Shown here in pieces: positions 52,218 to 60,071 of a stretch of DNA of 64,000 bases (its first letter is position 1; every line of letters starts with the position of its first letter). Location of the stretch: NCBI RefSeq assembly GCF_900117425.1, contig NZ_FPEH01000014.1:1-64000 (forward strand), given 5' to 3'. The position numbers were made by a program, and so were the translations under genes. Source of the stretch: Novosphingobium sp. NDB2Meth1. GTDB taxonomy: Bacteria > Pseudomonadota > Alphaproteobacteria > Sphingomonadales > Sphingomonadaceae. The notes beneath the pieces were generated by a model. That model was given only the letters and a program-made list of their open reading frames with translations. It was not told the origin of the DNA and did not search any database.

Positions 52218-52636
52218 GCGCGCCGCCACACGGCCTCTATGGCGCGCCGATCGCGATGCCTTGGCAGACGATCCTCGCCGACCTTGCGCTGATCCTGTTC
52301 ATGATGACCGCGGCCGCGCTTGCCAGCGCGCCCGATACGCCGCTGCTGCCGAAGGCGCCGCCACCCGCGCCTTCCGTGCGGGGGGAGCCGGTCGGCGTGT
52401 GGCGCGAAGGACCCGGCATGCCGAGGCTTGCCGATTGGCTGGCGCAACAGGCGCGTGATCCCCGGCTCAGGGTTTCCATTCTGGTCCGCCACGTGGCTGG
52501 ACACGAACAGGCTGCACTGGCGCGGGCGGAAGCGCTCGTGGCGGCTGCGAGCACGCGCGGCGCGGGCGCGCGGATCGTGATCGAGCCCGGACGCGAGGAC
52601 GGCGCGAGCGTGGTCCTCGCTTATGACACCGAGTAA
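52214..52636 (+). CDS. ExbD/MotB-like single-helix partner protein
   Basis: A 140-aa protein. One N-terminal membrane helix (about 18-38) contains LADLALILFMM with Asp D23 at the place of the proton-binding Asp of ExbD/MotB (ExbD: IDVMLVLLIIF). The rest (about 60-140) is a small periplasmic domain with VSILVRHVAGHEQAALARAE that does not match the OmpA peptidoglycan-binding fold well; it may be a cut-down form. Overlaps the MotA-like gene by four bases, so the two form a unit. Function is unproven. Confidence 0.65.
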   Translation: MSAPPHGLYGAPIAMPWQTILADLALILFMMTAAALASAPDTPLLPKAPPPAPSVRGEPVGVWREGPGMPRLADWLAQQARDPRLRVSILVRHVAGHEQAALARAEALVAAASTRGAGARIVIEPGREDGASVVLAYDTE

Positions 52637-52694
52637 GGTGGCACGATGATTGCAGCGCTGCGGGCATTGCCTCTCGTCACGAAAGTGCTCTGCC

Positions 52695-53201
52695 ATGCCT
52701 TCTGTTCGCCGTGCTCTTCCCCTTGCGCTGATGTTTGCGCCGCTGCCGGCCGTGGCCGCGCCGCTGACCGATCTTGCTGCCATCGACCGGGCCGTAGCAT
52801 CCTTCACCGGACAGCAGATCGGCGTGCCGGGCGGCGCCGCACAGCCGGTGGACCGGCGGCTGCGGCTGGCGGCTTGCTCGGCGCCGCTGGCGCTCTCGTG
52901 GTATGGCAATGCGCAGACAAGCGTGCTGGTGCGTTGCCCGGATGCGGGCGGCTGGCGCGTCTTCGTGCCGGTGAGCGCGGAGCGGGCGGCGCCTGCGGTG
53001 GCTCCTGCCGCAATGGCCGTGATGCGCGGCGAGGGCGTGACGGTGACCGTGGCGGGCGATGGCTTCTCCGTCTCGCAGCCTGGCGAAGCGCTCGATGCTG
53101 GCGCAGTGGGCGCATGGATCCGGGTGAAGACCGCAGCCAAGGCCGATCCTTTGCGCGCCCGCGTGGTGCGCCCGGGCTTGGTCGAACTGCCGGTGGACTG
53201 A
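52695..53201 (+). CDS. flgA: P-ring assembly chaperone FlgA
   Basis: A 168-aa periplasmic protein with a signal peptide (PSVRRALPLALMFAPLPAVA) and a SAF-like C-terminal domain (VMRGEGVTVTVAGDGFSVSQ, GEALDAGAVGAWIRVKT) of FlgA. It aids FlgI to form the P ring. Shorter than enteric FlgA (219). ATG 52695 fits the leader. Lies 58 bases after the ExbD-like gene. Confidence 0.85.
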   Translation: MPSVRRALPLALMFAPLPAVAAPLTDLAAIDRAVASFTGQQIGVPGGAAQPVDRRLRLAACSAPLALSWYGNAQTSVLVRCPDAGGWRVFVPVSAERAAPAVAPAAMAVMRGEGVTVTVAGDGFSVSQPGEALDAGAVGAWIRVKTAAKADPLRARVVRPGLVELPVD

Positions 53202-53231
53202 GCCGCCAGACGGCAAGAACCTGCGCACCGC

Positions 53232-53253
53232 TGCCGCCTGCGGCAAATTTTTT
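53232..53253 (+). terminator. Possible terminator after flgA
   Basis: TGCCGCCTGCGGCA (53232-53245) is a palindrome followed by AA and TTTTTT (53248-53253). The stem is short (5 bp with a 4-base loop), so strength is uncertain. It stands just ahead of the candidate sigma28 promoter of flgM. Confidence 0.45.
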
Positions 53254-53264
53254 CCGCCCCCGCT

Positions 53265-53290
53265 TAAATTCCCTCTGCAACACCCGTTCT
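53265..53290 (+). promoter_or_regulatory. Candidate sigma28 promoter of flgM
   Basis: TAAA (53265-53268), 14 bases, CCCGTTCT (53283-53290), preceded by CT. It parallels the element upstream of flagellin (TAAA-N14-GCCGGTCT). A FliA-dependent flgM would feed back on FliA, as in enterics. Only 28 bases separate it from the flgM ATG. Confidence 0.45.
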
Positions 53291-53318
53291 GGTTTGCAGG
53301 AAACGCGAGGAGCGGACC

Positions 53319-53624
53319 ATGTCATCCTTCGAAATCGGTGCATCGCGCCCGGTCAGCGCGGTGCAGGTCGCGAATGTTGGGACCGGCGGCAAGCCTGTCC
53401 AGACCGAAGCCACGTCTGAAACGGCAAAGGCGCCGACCCCGGCGGCAGCCGCTGCACCGCAGGTGGAAACCAGCGATGCGGTGAAGGCGGGAGCCGCTCC
53501 GGTCGATCAGGAGCGGGTGCAGACGATCCGCCATGCCATCGAAACCGGCACATACCCCGTGCTCCCGACCAAGATCGCCGATGCGATGATCGCGGCCGGG
53601 ATGCTGTTGAGGAGCCCGAAGTGA
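53319..53624 (+). CDS. flgM: Anti-sigma28 factor FlgM
   Basis: A 101-aa FlgM. The first 55 residues are low-complexity and disordered; the C-terminal sigma28-binding part (about 60-101: VDQERVQTIRHAIETGTYPV, TKIADAMIAAGMLLR) is clear. It holds FliA until it is exported through the finished hook. GGAG lies before the ATG. Overlaps flgN by four bases. Confidence 0.9.
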   Translation: MSSFEIGASRPVSAVQVANVGTGGKPVQTEATSETAKAPTPAAAAAPQVETSDAVKAGAAPVDQERVQTIRHAIETGTYPVLPTKIADAMIAAGMLLRSPK

Positions 53625-53986
53625 GCCTAGCTGTCGATACTGTCGAGCCGATCCGCCGCCCCACCCAGCTGCGCGATACCTTGCGGCAGATGCTGGCCGT
53701 TCTGGAAGACGAACGGCAGGCGCTTGCCGGGCTCGATGTCGACGCGATCATGGGCTGCGCGGTGGACAAGAATGCGCTCTGCGGCCGTCTCGACACCACT
53801 GCCCCCGAAGCGATCGACGAGGAATGCCGCGGTCTGCTGGAGGCTGCGCGCCGCGTGAACGAGGCAAACCGCCGCGTGCGCAACCTGATCGCGGCCAATG
53901 TCTCGGCGCGCCTCGATGCGCTGACCGGCCAGCCGGCGCTCTATCGCGCGCAGGCCGCCCATGCCCGGATCGGCCGCGCGCGCTGA
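53621..53986 (+). CDS. flgN: FlgN-like export chaperone
   Basis: A 121-aa helical protein: LRDTLRQMLAVLEDERQALA, then DKNALCGRLD and a third helix near the end, the pattern of FlgN, chaperone of FlgK and FlgL. GTG start at 53621 inside the flgM stop. Identity in the family is weak; the position after flgM is the usual one. Confidence 0.82.
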   Translation: MSLAVDTVEPIRRPTQLRDTLRQMLAVLEDERQALAGLDVDAIMGCAVDKNALCGRLDTTAPEAIDEECRGLLEAARRVNEANRRVRNLIAANVSARLDALTGQPALYRAQAAHARIGRAR

Positions 53987-53988
53987 TT

Positions 53989-54004
53989 TGGCACGCTGTT
54001 TGCT
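53989..54004 (+). promoter_or_regulatory. Sigma54 promoter of the transglycosylase-flhA-fliA operon
   Basis: TTGGCACGCTGTTTGCTG: GG (53990-53991) and GC (54002-54003) are 10 bases apart, full match to TGGCACG-N4-TTGCT. It begins three bases after the flgN stop; transcription should start near 54016, 36 bases before the GTG of the next gene. Confidence 0.88.
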
Positions 54005-54051
54005 GATGCCCTTCCGACCGCCCCGAACCGGCGGTCTGGAAAGGGACCCAA

Positions 54052-54855
54052 GTGAGCGAGCCTACCCCAATTGCTGCTGGGATGCCGCGCCCCGCGCCAG
54101 ACGTGAAGGGCGCGATCGCGCGTGCGGCAGCAGCGACCGGCACCGACTTTTCCTACCTCATGGCGCAGGCGCGGCTGGAATCCGGACTCAACCCGAATGC
54201 GCGCGCGGCCACTTCGAGCGCGACAGGGCTCTACCAGTTCACCGGGCAGACCTGGCTTTCGATGCTCGACAAGCATGGCGCGGCCTATGGGCTGCCTGGT
54301 GCAAGCGACGCCGCCTCGCGCGGGCAGCTTCTGGCCATGCGGTCCGACCCGGAACTCTCTGCGCTCATGGCCGGCGAACTGGCGAACGACAACCGCGATT
54401 TCCTCTCCGGCATTCTGGGCCGCGAACCCGATCCGAGCGAACTCTATCTGGCGCACTTCCTCGGCGCGGAGGGGGCAGGGCGCTTCCTCGGCGCGCTGGG
54501 CAGCAACCCGGCACAGAGCGCGGCGGCTCTGCTCCCCGCTGCAGCGGCGGCCAATCGTGCGATCTTCTTCGGCCCCTCCGGCGCGCGCTCGGTGGGTGAG
54601 GTCATGAGCCTCCTGCGCGGCCGCATGGCGAGCGCCATGAATGCGCCCGATGCGCCGCTGCCGTCCTACACGGCGGAGGCGCCGAAGGGCGGGCCGATCC
54701 AGCAAGCCTTCCATGCCGCCGCCACTTCGTCCGATGCGCCGCCGGCGCGCTCGATGGCCGATACTCTGCGCGATGCCTTTGCCCTGGCGCAGCCTGGCTC
54801 TGCCCCCGCCCATGTCCGCGCGGCCTATGGCCAGCTGCGGTCGCTGGGAATCTGA
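54052..54855 (+). CDS. Flagellar lytic transglycosylase (SLT domain)
   Basis: A 267-aa protein with an SLT-type domain (about 18-150): catalytic Glu in AQARLESGLNPNA and SATGLYQFTGQTWL. It likely opens peptidoglycan for the rod, the task of the muramidase half missing from FlgJ here. Low-complexity tail from about 200. No classic signal peptide, so it may leave through the flagellar export gate. GTG start at 54052 with GGAAAGGGA before it. First gene of the sigma54-driven unit. Confidence 0.85.
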   Translation: MSEPTPIAAGMPRPAPDVKGAIARAAAATGTDFSYLMAQARLESGLNPNARAATSSATGLYQFTGQTWLSMLDKHGAAYGLPGASDAASRGQLLAMRSDPELSALMAGELANDNRDFLSGILGREPDPSELYLAHFLGAEGAGRFLGALGSNPAQSAAALLPAAAAANRAIFFGPSGARSVGEVMSLLRGRMASAMNAPDAPLPSYTAEAPKGGPIQQAFHAAATSSDAPPARSMADTLRDAFALAQPGSAPAHVRAAYGQLRSLGI

Positions 54856-54861
54856 CCGGCC

Positions 54862-56955
54862 ATGCTGAAACGCTTCGGTTCTCCCGGCGCATTGGCGCTC
54901 CCCGGCGGTATCCTGATCCTCATCGCATTGATGATCATGCCGATCCCGTCGTTCCTGCTCGACGCATTCTTCGTGCTCAATATCGCGCTTTCGGTCGCGA
55001 TCCTGATGGCGGCGATGAATGCGCTGAAGCCGCTCGATTTCTCCTCGTTCCCCTCGGTGCTGCTGTTCGCCACGCTGCTGCGGTTGGCGCTCAATGTCGC
55101 CTCCACGCGCATCGTGCTGGTCAACGGGCATGAGGGCGGCGCGGCGGCGGGGCACGTGATCGAAAGCTTCGGCGAATTCCTCATCGGCGGGAATTTCGCG
55201 GTCGGCCTGTTCGTGTTCATGATCCTGATGATCATCAACCTGATGGTCGTCACCAAGGGTGCGGGCCGCGTCTCGGAAGTCTCCGCGCGCTTCACCCTCG
55301 ATGCCTTGCCCGGCAAGCAGATGGCGATCGACGCAGACCTTGCCGCAGGCCTGCTGACGGCGGACGAAGCCAAGGCGCGGCGGCGCGAAGTGGCGACCGA
55401 GGCCGATTTCTACGGATCGATGGATGGTGCCAGCAAGTTCGTGAAGGGCGATGCGGTCGCCGCGCTGCTGATCCTGGGCGTCAATATCATCGCGGGTTTC
55501 TGCCTCGGCATGCTGAGCCATGGGCTCACGGCGCAGGAATCGGCCAGCCGCTACATCACGCTGGCGGTGGGCGATGCGCTGGTGGCGCAAGTCCCCTCGC
55601 TGCTGCTCTCGATCGCTGCCGCCGTGATCGTCACGCGCGTTTCCGATACGCGCGACCTTGCCGGCCAGATCGGTGGGCAGTTTGCCGCCCCCGGCACGTG
55701 GTTGCCGGTCGCCGTCATTCTTGGCGTGATCGGGATGATCCCGGCGATGCCGCAGATGGTGTTCATGCCTGCCGCCGCCATGGCCGGGTGGATCTGGTGG
55801 AGCCTCAGGAAGCGCGAGGCGCGCCTGGCCGTGCCGCCGCCGGTAGTGGTGGAACAAGTGGACCCGGCCAAGATCACGCTGGAGGAGGTCTCCGACCACA
55901 CGCTGGTGACCATCGAGCTCGGCTATGGCCTTGTCCATCTGGTCGACGAGAAGCGCGGGGCGCCGCTGGTGGCGCGCATCACCGGGGTGCGGAAGCAGCT
56001 CTCGCAGAGCTTCGGTTTCGTGGTGCCGCAGTTCCGCGTGCGCGACAGTCTGGACCTCCTGCCCGATGCCTATCGCATCGTGCTGGGCGGCGTCGCGCTG
56101 GGCGGAGCGAGCATCAAGGCCGAGAAGGTGCTCGCCATTGATGCGGGCGAGGCCAATCCCGATCACAGCCTGCGCGGCGAGGCGACGGTGGACCCCAGCT
56201 TCGGCTGCCCGGCGCTGTGGATCGAGCCCGGCCAGCGCGATCACGCGATTGCCGAAGGGTTCCTGACCGTCGACGCCTCCACCGTGGTCGCCACCCATCT
56301 CAACCAGGTGCTGGGCGAGCGGCCGCAGGCGCTGCTCGGGCCGGATGAAGTCCGCGCGATCCTTGATGGCGTGCGTGAACGCGCGCCGGGGCTGGTCGAG
56401 ACCGTCCATCCCGCGCCGATCACGCTGGGCGCGATGACGCGGCTGTTCCATGCGCTGCTCGAAGACGGCGTGAGCATCGCGCACCCGCTGCCGATCCTGT
56501 CCGCGCTCGCCGAAGCGGTGCTGCAGACGAGCGAGTTCGACAAGCTGGTCGATCTCGTCCGCGCGTCGCTCGGCGGGCTGCTTGTCTCGCGCATCTGCGG
56601 TCCTTCCGAGCGGCTGGCGGTGCTGACGCTCGATGGCGCGCTCGAACAGATGATCGTGGGCGGGATGCACGATCCCGTCACCGGGCAGCCGGTGATCGAG
56701 CCCGATCTGGCGCGCTCCATCGGCGAGCGCATTGCCGCGATCATTGCCGAGCGGGGGCCTGCCGCGCCGCCGGTCGCGCTCATCGTCCAGCCGCGCGCCC
56801 GCCGCGCGCTTGCCGCGCTGCTGCGCGCCCGCGCGCCGCAATGCGCGGTGCTTTCGATTTCCGAACTGCCGCCCAGCCAGCCGATCGAAGTGATCGAGGT
56901 GGTCGGCGCTGCCGAAGACCCATCCGCACATCCCCCACAGGATCTTGCCGCATGA
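54862..56955 (+). CDS. flhA: Flagellar export gate protein FlhA
   Basis: A 697-aa FlhA: about eight membrane helices in residues 15-320, the conserved FHIPEP-type loop (MAIDADLAAGLLTADEAKAR), and a large cytoplasmic domain (about 345-697) that receives chaperone-substrate pairs. ALNVASTRIVLVNGHEGGAA and DGASKFVKGDAVA are typical. Seven bases after the transglycosylase; overlaps fliA by four. Confidence 0.96.
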   Translation: MLKRFGSPGALALPGGILILIALMIMPIPSFLLDAFFVLNIALSVAILMAAMNALKPLDFSSFPSVLLFATLLRLALNVASTRIVLVNGHEGGAAAGHVIESFGEFLIGGNFAVGLFVFMILMIINLMVVTKGAGRVSEVSARFTLDALPGKQMAIDADLAAGLLTADEAKARRREVATEADFYGSMDGASKFVKGDAVAALLILGVNIIAGFCLGMLSHGLTAQESASRYITLAVGDALVAQVPSLLLSIAAAVIVTRVSDTRDLAGQIGGQFAAPGTWLPVAVILGVIGMIPAMPQMVFMPAAAMAGWIWWSLRKREARLAVPPPVVVEQVDPAKITLEEVSDHTLVTIELGYGLVHLVDEKRGAPLVARITGVRKQLSQSFGFVVPQFRVRDSLDLLPDAYRIVLGGVALGGASIKAEKVLAIDAGEANPDHSLRGEATVDPSFGCPALWIEPGQRDHAIAEGFLTVDASTVVATHLNQVLGERPQALLGPDEVRAILDGVRERAPGLVETVHPAPITLGAMTRLFHALLEDGVSIAHPLPILSALAEAVLQTSEFDKLVDLVRASLGGLLVSRICGPSERLAVLTLDGALEQMIVGGMHDPVTGQPVIEPDLARSIGERIAAIIAERGPAAPPVALIVQPRARRALAALLRARAPQCAVLSISELPPSQPIEVIEVVGAAEDPSAHPPQDLAA

Positions 56956-57683
56956 ACTATGATCACCGCAGCTTTGCCGCCGCGCGCGCCTATCAGGGCG
57001 GGACGGCGGACCGCATCCGCCGCTTCCTGCCGATGGTGCGCCGCCTTGCCTGGCACGTCCACGGATCGGGCCGGGCGGGCATCGAGATCGAGGATCTGGT
57101 GCAGGCCGGGCTCGTCGCGCTCACCGAATGCGCGCAGAAGCACAGCGGCCCGACCGAGGACGGCTTTGCCGCCTATGCCAAGCTGCGCGTGCGCGGCGCG
57201 ATGGTTGATCTGGTGCGGCGCTCCACGCCCCTTTCGCGCAGCGCCAGCGACCGGCGGCGTCTGCTGGCAGGCGCGGCGCAGGCGCTGACGACGACGCTGG
57301 GGCGCGTGCCCACCGAGGACGAACTGGCCGAAGCGATGGGCATGACCACGGCGGCGCTGGGCGAACTGCGCGCCGCGAGCGAGCCGATGCGCTTCGAGCC
57401 CATCGACGATACCTATTCGGACAGCGACATGGCCTTCGCCGACGACCGGCCGGACAGCTTCGAGATCATTGCGGACGAGCAATCCCGCGCCTCGGTTGTC
57501 GCGGCAATTTCAGGACTGCCAGAGCGGCTGCAGCGGGTGATCCAGCTCTATTTCGTGGAGGAACTGAACCTCGCGGAGATCGCGGAGGTGCTGAGCGTGA
57601 GTGTGCCGCGTGTGCACCAGCTGAAGGCGCAGGCGCTGGACAAGCTGCGGGCGGCGCTGGGGGATGAGTTTGATGTGCTTTAG
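56952..57683 (+). CDS. fliA: Flagellar sigma factor FliA (sigma28)
   Basis: A 243-aa group 3 sigma factor. Region 2 (FLPMVRRLAWHVHGSGRAGI EIEDLVQAG; KLRVRGAMVDLVRR), region 3 (GRVPTEDELAEAMGMT) and region 4 (LPERLQRVIQLYFVEELNLA, VSVPRVHQLKAQALDKLRA) are all in place. It transcribes late genes and is held by FlgM. Coupled to flhA by an ATGA overlap, so it comes from the sigma54 promoter. Confidence 0.95.
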   Translation: MNYDHRSFAAARAYQGGTADRIRRFLPMVRRLAWHVHGSGRAGIEIEDLVQAGLVALTECAQKHSGPTEDGFAAYAKLRVRGAMVDLVRRSTPLSRSASDRRRLLAGAAQALTTTLGRVPTEDELAEAMGMTTAALGELRAASEPMRFEPIDDTYSDSDMAFADDRPDSFEIIADEQSRASVVAAISGLPERLQRVIQLYFVEELNLAEIAEVLSVSVPRVHQLKAQALDKLRAALGDEFDVL

Positions 57684-57735
57684 GGGGTGGCTAATGTCGC
57701 ACGTGAAAGATTGTATGACGACGAGATATCTTCGC

Positions 57736-58881
57736 CTATTGGTTCGCAACGAGCGGTCGATCTGGTCTTTGTAGGCCAAAGAGCAGCCATAGGTTCTCGG
57801 CGAAAGGCCGCAGTCGCTCTTCCTCGATTCTTTCGAAGACCTGCTGTCCTAATAGAGCTCGGTTGCGGAAAGCCGGGGCACTCTGAAAAAAGCGATCCCT
57901 CATCACTACGAATCCTTGGACATCAATGACCGTGGCAAGAACTACCCAGGGTCCTTCAATGCCAAATTGTCTTAGCCGGTTCTGCGTTGCGTTAACCATT
58001 TGAAGGAGACCCTCTTCAAATTGTTCTGGCCAAACCAGTCGATGCTGCTGACCGTTGTTCCCATCGCACAACCTGCCAATGGTAAAGGCGCAATCTACAC
58101 GGCCAGATCGATGTGTAAGGGCAAAGGAGGAGGTCTCCCCTGTTTCGCGATTGGGTGCGCTGCACAGCAACACGCCTTCTATCATGTCAGTACCACTGTA
58201 TCCGTCATTACGAAATGGAACGACCGCATGTTCGCGTTGAATGGCGATCCTCCTCTCTTCGCGAAACAACCCGAGCGGAGCGATTGTAATGACAGCAGTG
58301 GGGCCAGCCTGAACTGCGAAGGGCATATCCGTTCCACGCGCCATTGCTATCGCCTGTTCATGCAACTGCCGGAATTTGTGGGGCAGTTGCTCTGATTGCG
58401 TGAATGCGTGGCGCAACTCGTGGACGTCCATCTCGTATTTCCCTCGGCTGCTTCTCCCCCAAAAGCGGCGGCTGTTCTTGAAAACCACCTGATGGGGTGC
58501 GTTCATACTTCCGGGTACCCGCATTAACAACGCACCGCGCCCATCGGCTAGCGGGATCCAATGGCTTTGGACACCAATAAGGCGCGGCGCGACGTTGGAT
58601 CGCAGCGAGTTCTCAAGTCTAAGAATTTCCGCATCTTGGTCGCCGGTTTCTACCCCGACAAGTTCGCTGGCCACGCCGTCTGCTTCGTTCATTCCGAAGA
58701 GCAGGTCTCCGCCTTGGGCGTTCGCTAGCGAGGTAACGTCGGCGAGAAACTCCTTCACTTCTTCATCGCCTCGACCCGGCAGATCGCGCTTGTATTCGAG
58801 GTCGCTGCGTTCACTGACCTGATTATCCACCAATGAACGGAGCGCGGCTTCGTTAATAGCATCGAGAGCATATGGCAGCAT
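57736..58881 (-). CDS. AlbA/Schlafen-type DNA- or nucleotide-binding protein
   Basis: A 381-aa protein. N-terminal AlbA_2 domain (about 20-160): SDLEYKRDLPGRGDEEVKEF, VTSLANAQGGDLLFGM, as in Schlafen-related ATP-binding proteins. The remainder (about 170-381) has no domain I recognise. Members are frequent in mobile regions and some in anti-phage systems. It is clearly less GC-rich than all neighbours and points towards fliA, so it looks acquired. No mobile element ends are seen nearby. Confidence 0.7.
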   Translation of the reverse strand: MLPYALDAINEAALRSLVDNQVSERSDLEYKRDLPGRGDEEVKEFLADVTSLANAQGGDLLFGMNEADGVASELVGVETGDQDAEILRLENSLRSNVAPRLIGVQSHWIPLADGRGALLMRVPGSMNAPHQVVFKNSRRFWGRSSRGKYEMDVHELRHAFTQSEQLPHKFRQLHEQAIAMARGTDMPFAVQAGPTAVITIAPLGLFREERRIAIQREHAVVPFRNDGYSGTDMIEGVLLCSAPNRETGETSSFALTHRSGRVDCAFTIGRLCDGNNGQQHRLVWPEQFEEGLLQMVNATQNRLRQFGIEGPWVVLATVIDVQGFVVMRDRFFQSAPAFRNRALLGQQVFERIEEERLRPFAENLWLLFGLQRPDRPLVANQ

Positions 58882-59152
58882 AAAGTCACCCTAAATCACA
58901 AACTTGGTATCCGGCAATGCTTGCTACTGCTGGAATGGGTCTAACCCACATGTTGATCACTTTAGGTCATATATAGCCATTCCGTTTGCTGCTCGAAATG
59001 TTGCGTAGCGGCCATCAGTTGGCCTCGCAAAATGCTCTCTGCGCCGTGCTTCGATAAGCGCAGGATGAACAGCGAAGCGCCCCGTTAGCATTTGTGCCAC
59101 TTGCACCGTCCTCCACTCCCGCTTAATCGCGCGGTTAAAGGAGAACGATGCC
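58882..59152. other. AT-richer intergenic region
   Basis: The stretch continues the lower GC of the AlbA-type gene up to about 59100. A 65-residue minus-strand frame (58957-59154) exists but overlaps the start of the SDR gene and has no known family. GGTTAAAGGAGAACG at the end is the ribosome-binding region of the SDR gene. Confidence 0.4.
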
Positions 59153-59938
59153 ATGAAGATCGAACAGGGTATGGCTGCCGTCGTGACCGGCGCGGCTTCG
59201 GGTCTGGGGCGGGCGACGGCCTATGCGCTGGCGGCGGCGGGCGCGAAGGTTGCCATTTTCGATGTGAACGACGAGGCCGGCGAGGAAGTCGCCAAGGCGA
59301 TTGGCGGGCTGTTCTGCCATGTCGATATCACCAGCGAAGAGTCGGTTGTCGAAGGCTTTGCCAAGGCCCGCGCGGCGCATGGGCAGGAGCGGATCACCGT
59401 CCACTGCGCGGTGGTGCACCGCAAGGGCAAGACCGTGGGCCGCAACAAGGAAACCGGCGAGTTCACCCGCCTTTCGACCGAGGACTATGCCTTTGCCGCG
59501 AACGGCGTGCTGATCGCCAGCTACCGCGTGGCGAGCCTTTCGGCGCTGGGCATGGCGCATGCGGAGCCGCTCGAAGGCGATGGCGAGCGCGGCACGATCA
59601 TCCTGACGGGTTCGGTCGCGGCGCAGGATGCGCAGATCGGGCAGGTGGCTTATGGCTCGCTGAAGGCGGGCGTGGTCGGTCTCGTACTGCCGATGGCGCG
59701 CGATCTCATGGACCTTGGCATCCGTGTCAACGCGATCCTGCCGGGCATCTTCGATACGCCGCTGCTGGGCCGCGTGCCTGAGAAGGTGCGCGCGGGCCTC
59801 AATGCCTCGGTGCCGTTCCCCAAGCGGCTCGGTCTGCCGGAAGAGTTTGCCAGCCTTGCGATGGAGCTGGTGCGCAATTCCTACTTCAACGCGCAGGCGA
59901 TCCGGCTGGATGGCGGGATCAGGATGGCGCCGCGTTGA
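59153..59938 (+). CDS. SDR-family dehydrogenase (3-hydroxyacyl-CoA type 2-like)
   Basis: A 261-aa classical SDR: NAD-binding TGAASGLG (12-19), then FDVNDEAG (an Asp favouring NAD), active-site Ser in LTGSVAAQ and YGSLK (YxxxK). IRVNAILPGIFDTPLL and IRLDGGIRMAPR complete the fold. Closest by pattern to type 2 hydroxyacyl-CoA dehydrogenases, which are common in sphingomonads. AAAGGAG stands before the ATG. Substrate unproven. Confidence 0.85.
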   Translation: MKIEQGMAAVVTGAASGLGRATAYALAAAGAKVAIFDVNDEAGEEVAKAIGGLFCHVDITSEESVVEGFAKARAAHGQERITVHCAVVHRKGKTVGRNKETGEFTRLSTEDYAFAANGVLIASYRVASLSALGMAHAEPLEGDGERGTIILTGSVAAQDAQIGQVAYGSLKAGVVGLVLPMARDLMDLGIRVNAILPGIFDTPLLGRVPEKVRAGLNASVPFPKRLGLPEEFASLAMELVRNSYFNAQAIRLDGGIRMAPR

Positions 59939-59962
59939 TGCGCTGACCACCTCTCCACCATC

Positions 59963-60055
59963 CCGTCGGCCCGTGCTTGACACGGGCCTTGGCTTTCCTT
60001 TTCGGGCGCGGCGCTGGAAGAAAAGCCCAGCCCCGTGTCAAGCACGGGGCGACGG
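59963..60055. repeat. Long imperfect palindrome between convergent genes
   Basis: Arms at about 59963-59988 and 60031-60055 share CCGTGCTTGACACGGG in opposite orientation plus CCGTCG/CGACGG ends, with about 42 bases between. Probably a dispersed palindromic repeat which may also stop transcription from both sides. Confidence 0.7.
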
Positions 60056-60071
60056 TGAGGGGTGTTGTGGC

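Noticed and set aside
53941..56931. A 996-codon open frame antisense to flhA
   Set aside because: It is rich in Arg/His/Gly with no domain, and mirrors the third-position GC of flhA. Similar long antisense frames opposite cheA (15675-17492), fliF (34041-36200), motAB (41717-43495) and flgE/F (48837-50306) were left out for the same reason.
58957..59154. A 65-residue minus-strand frame before the SDR gene
   Set aside because: No family, no clear ribosome-binding site, and its start overlaps the SDR start codon.
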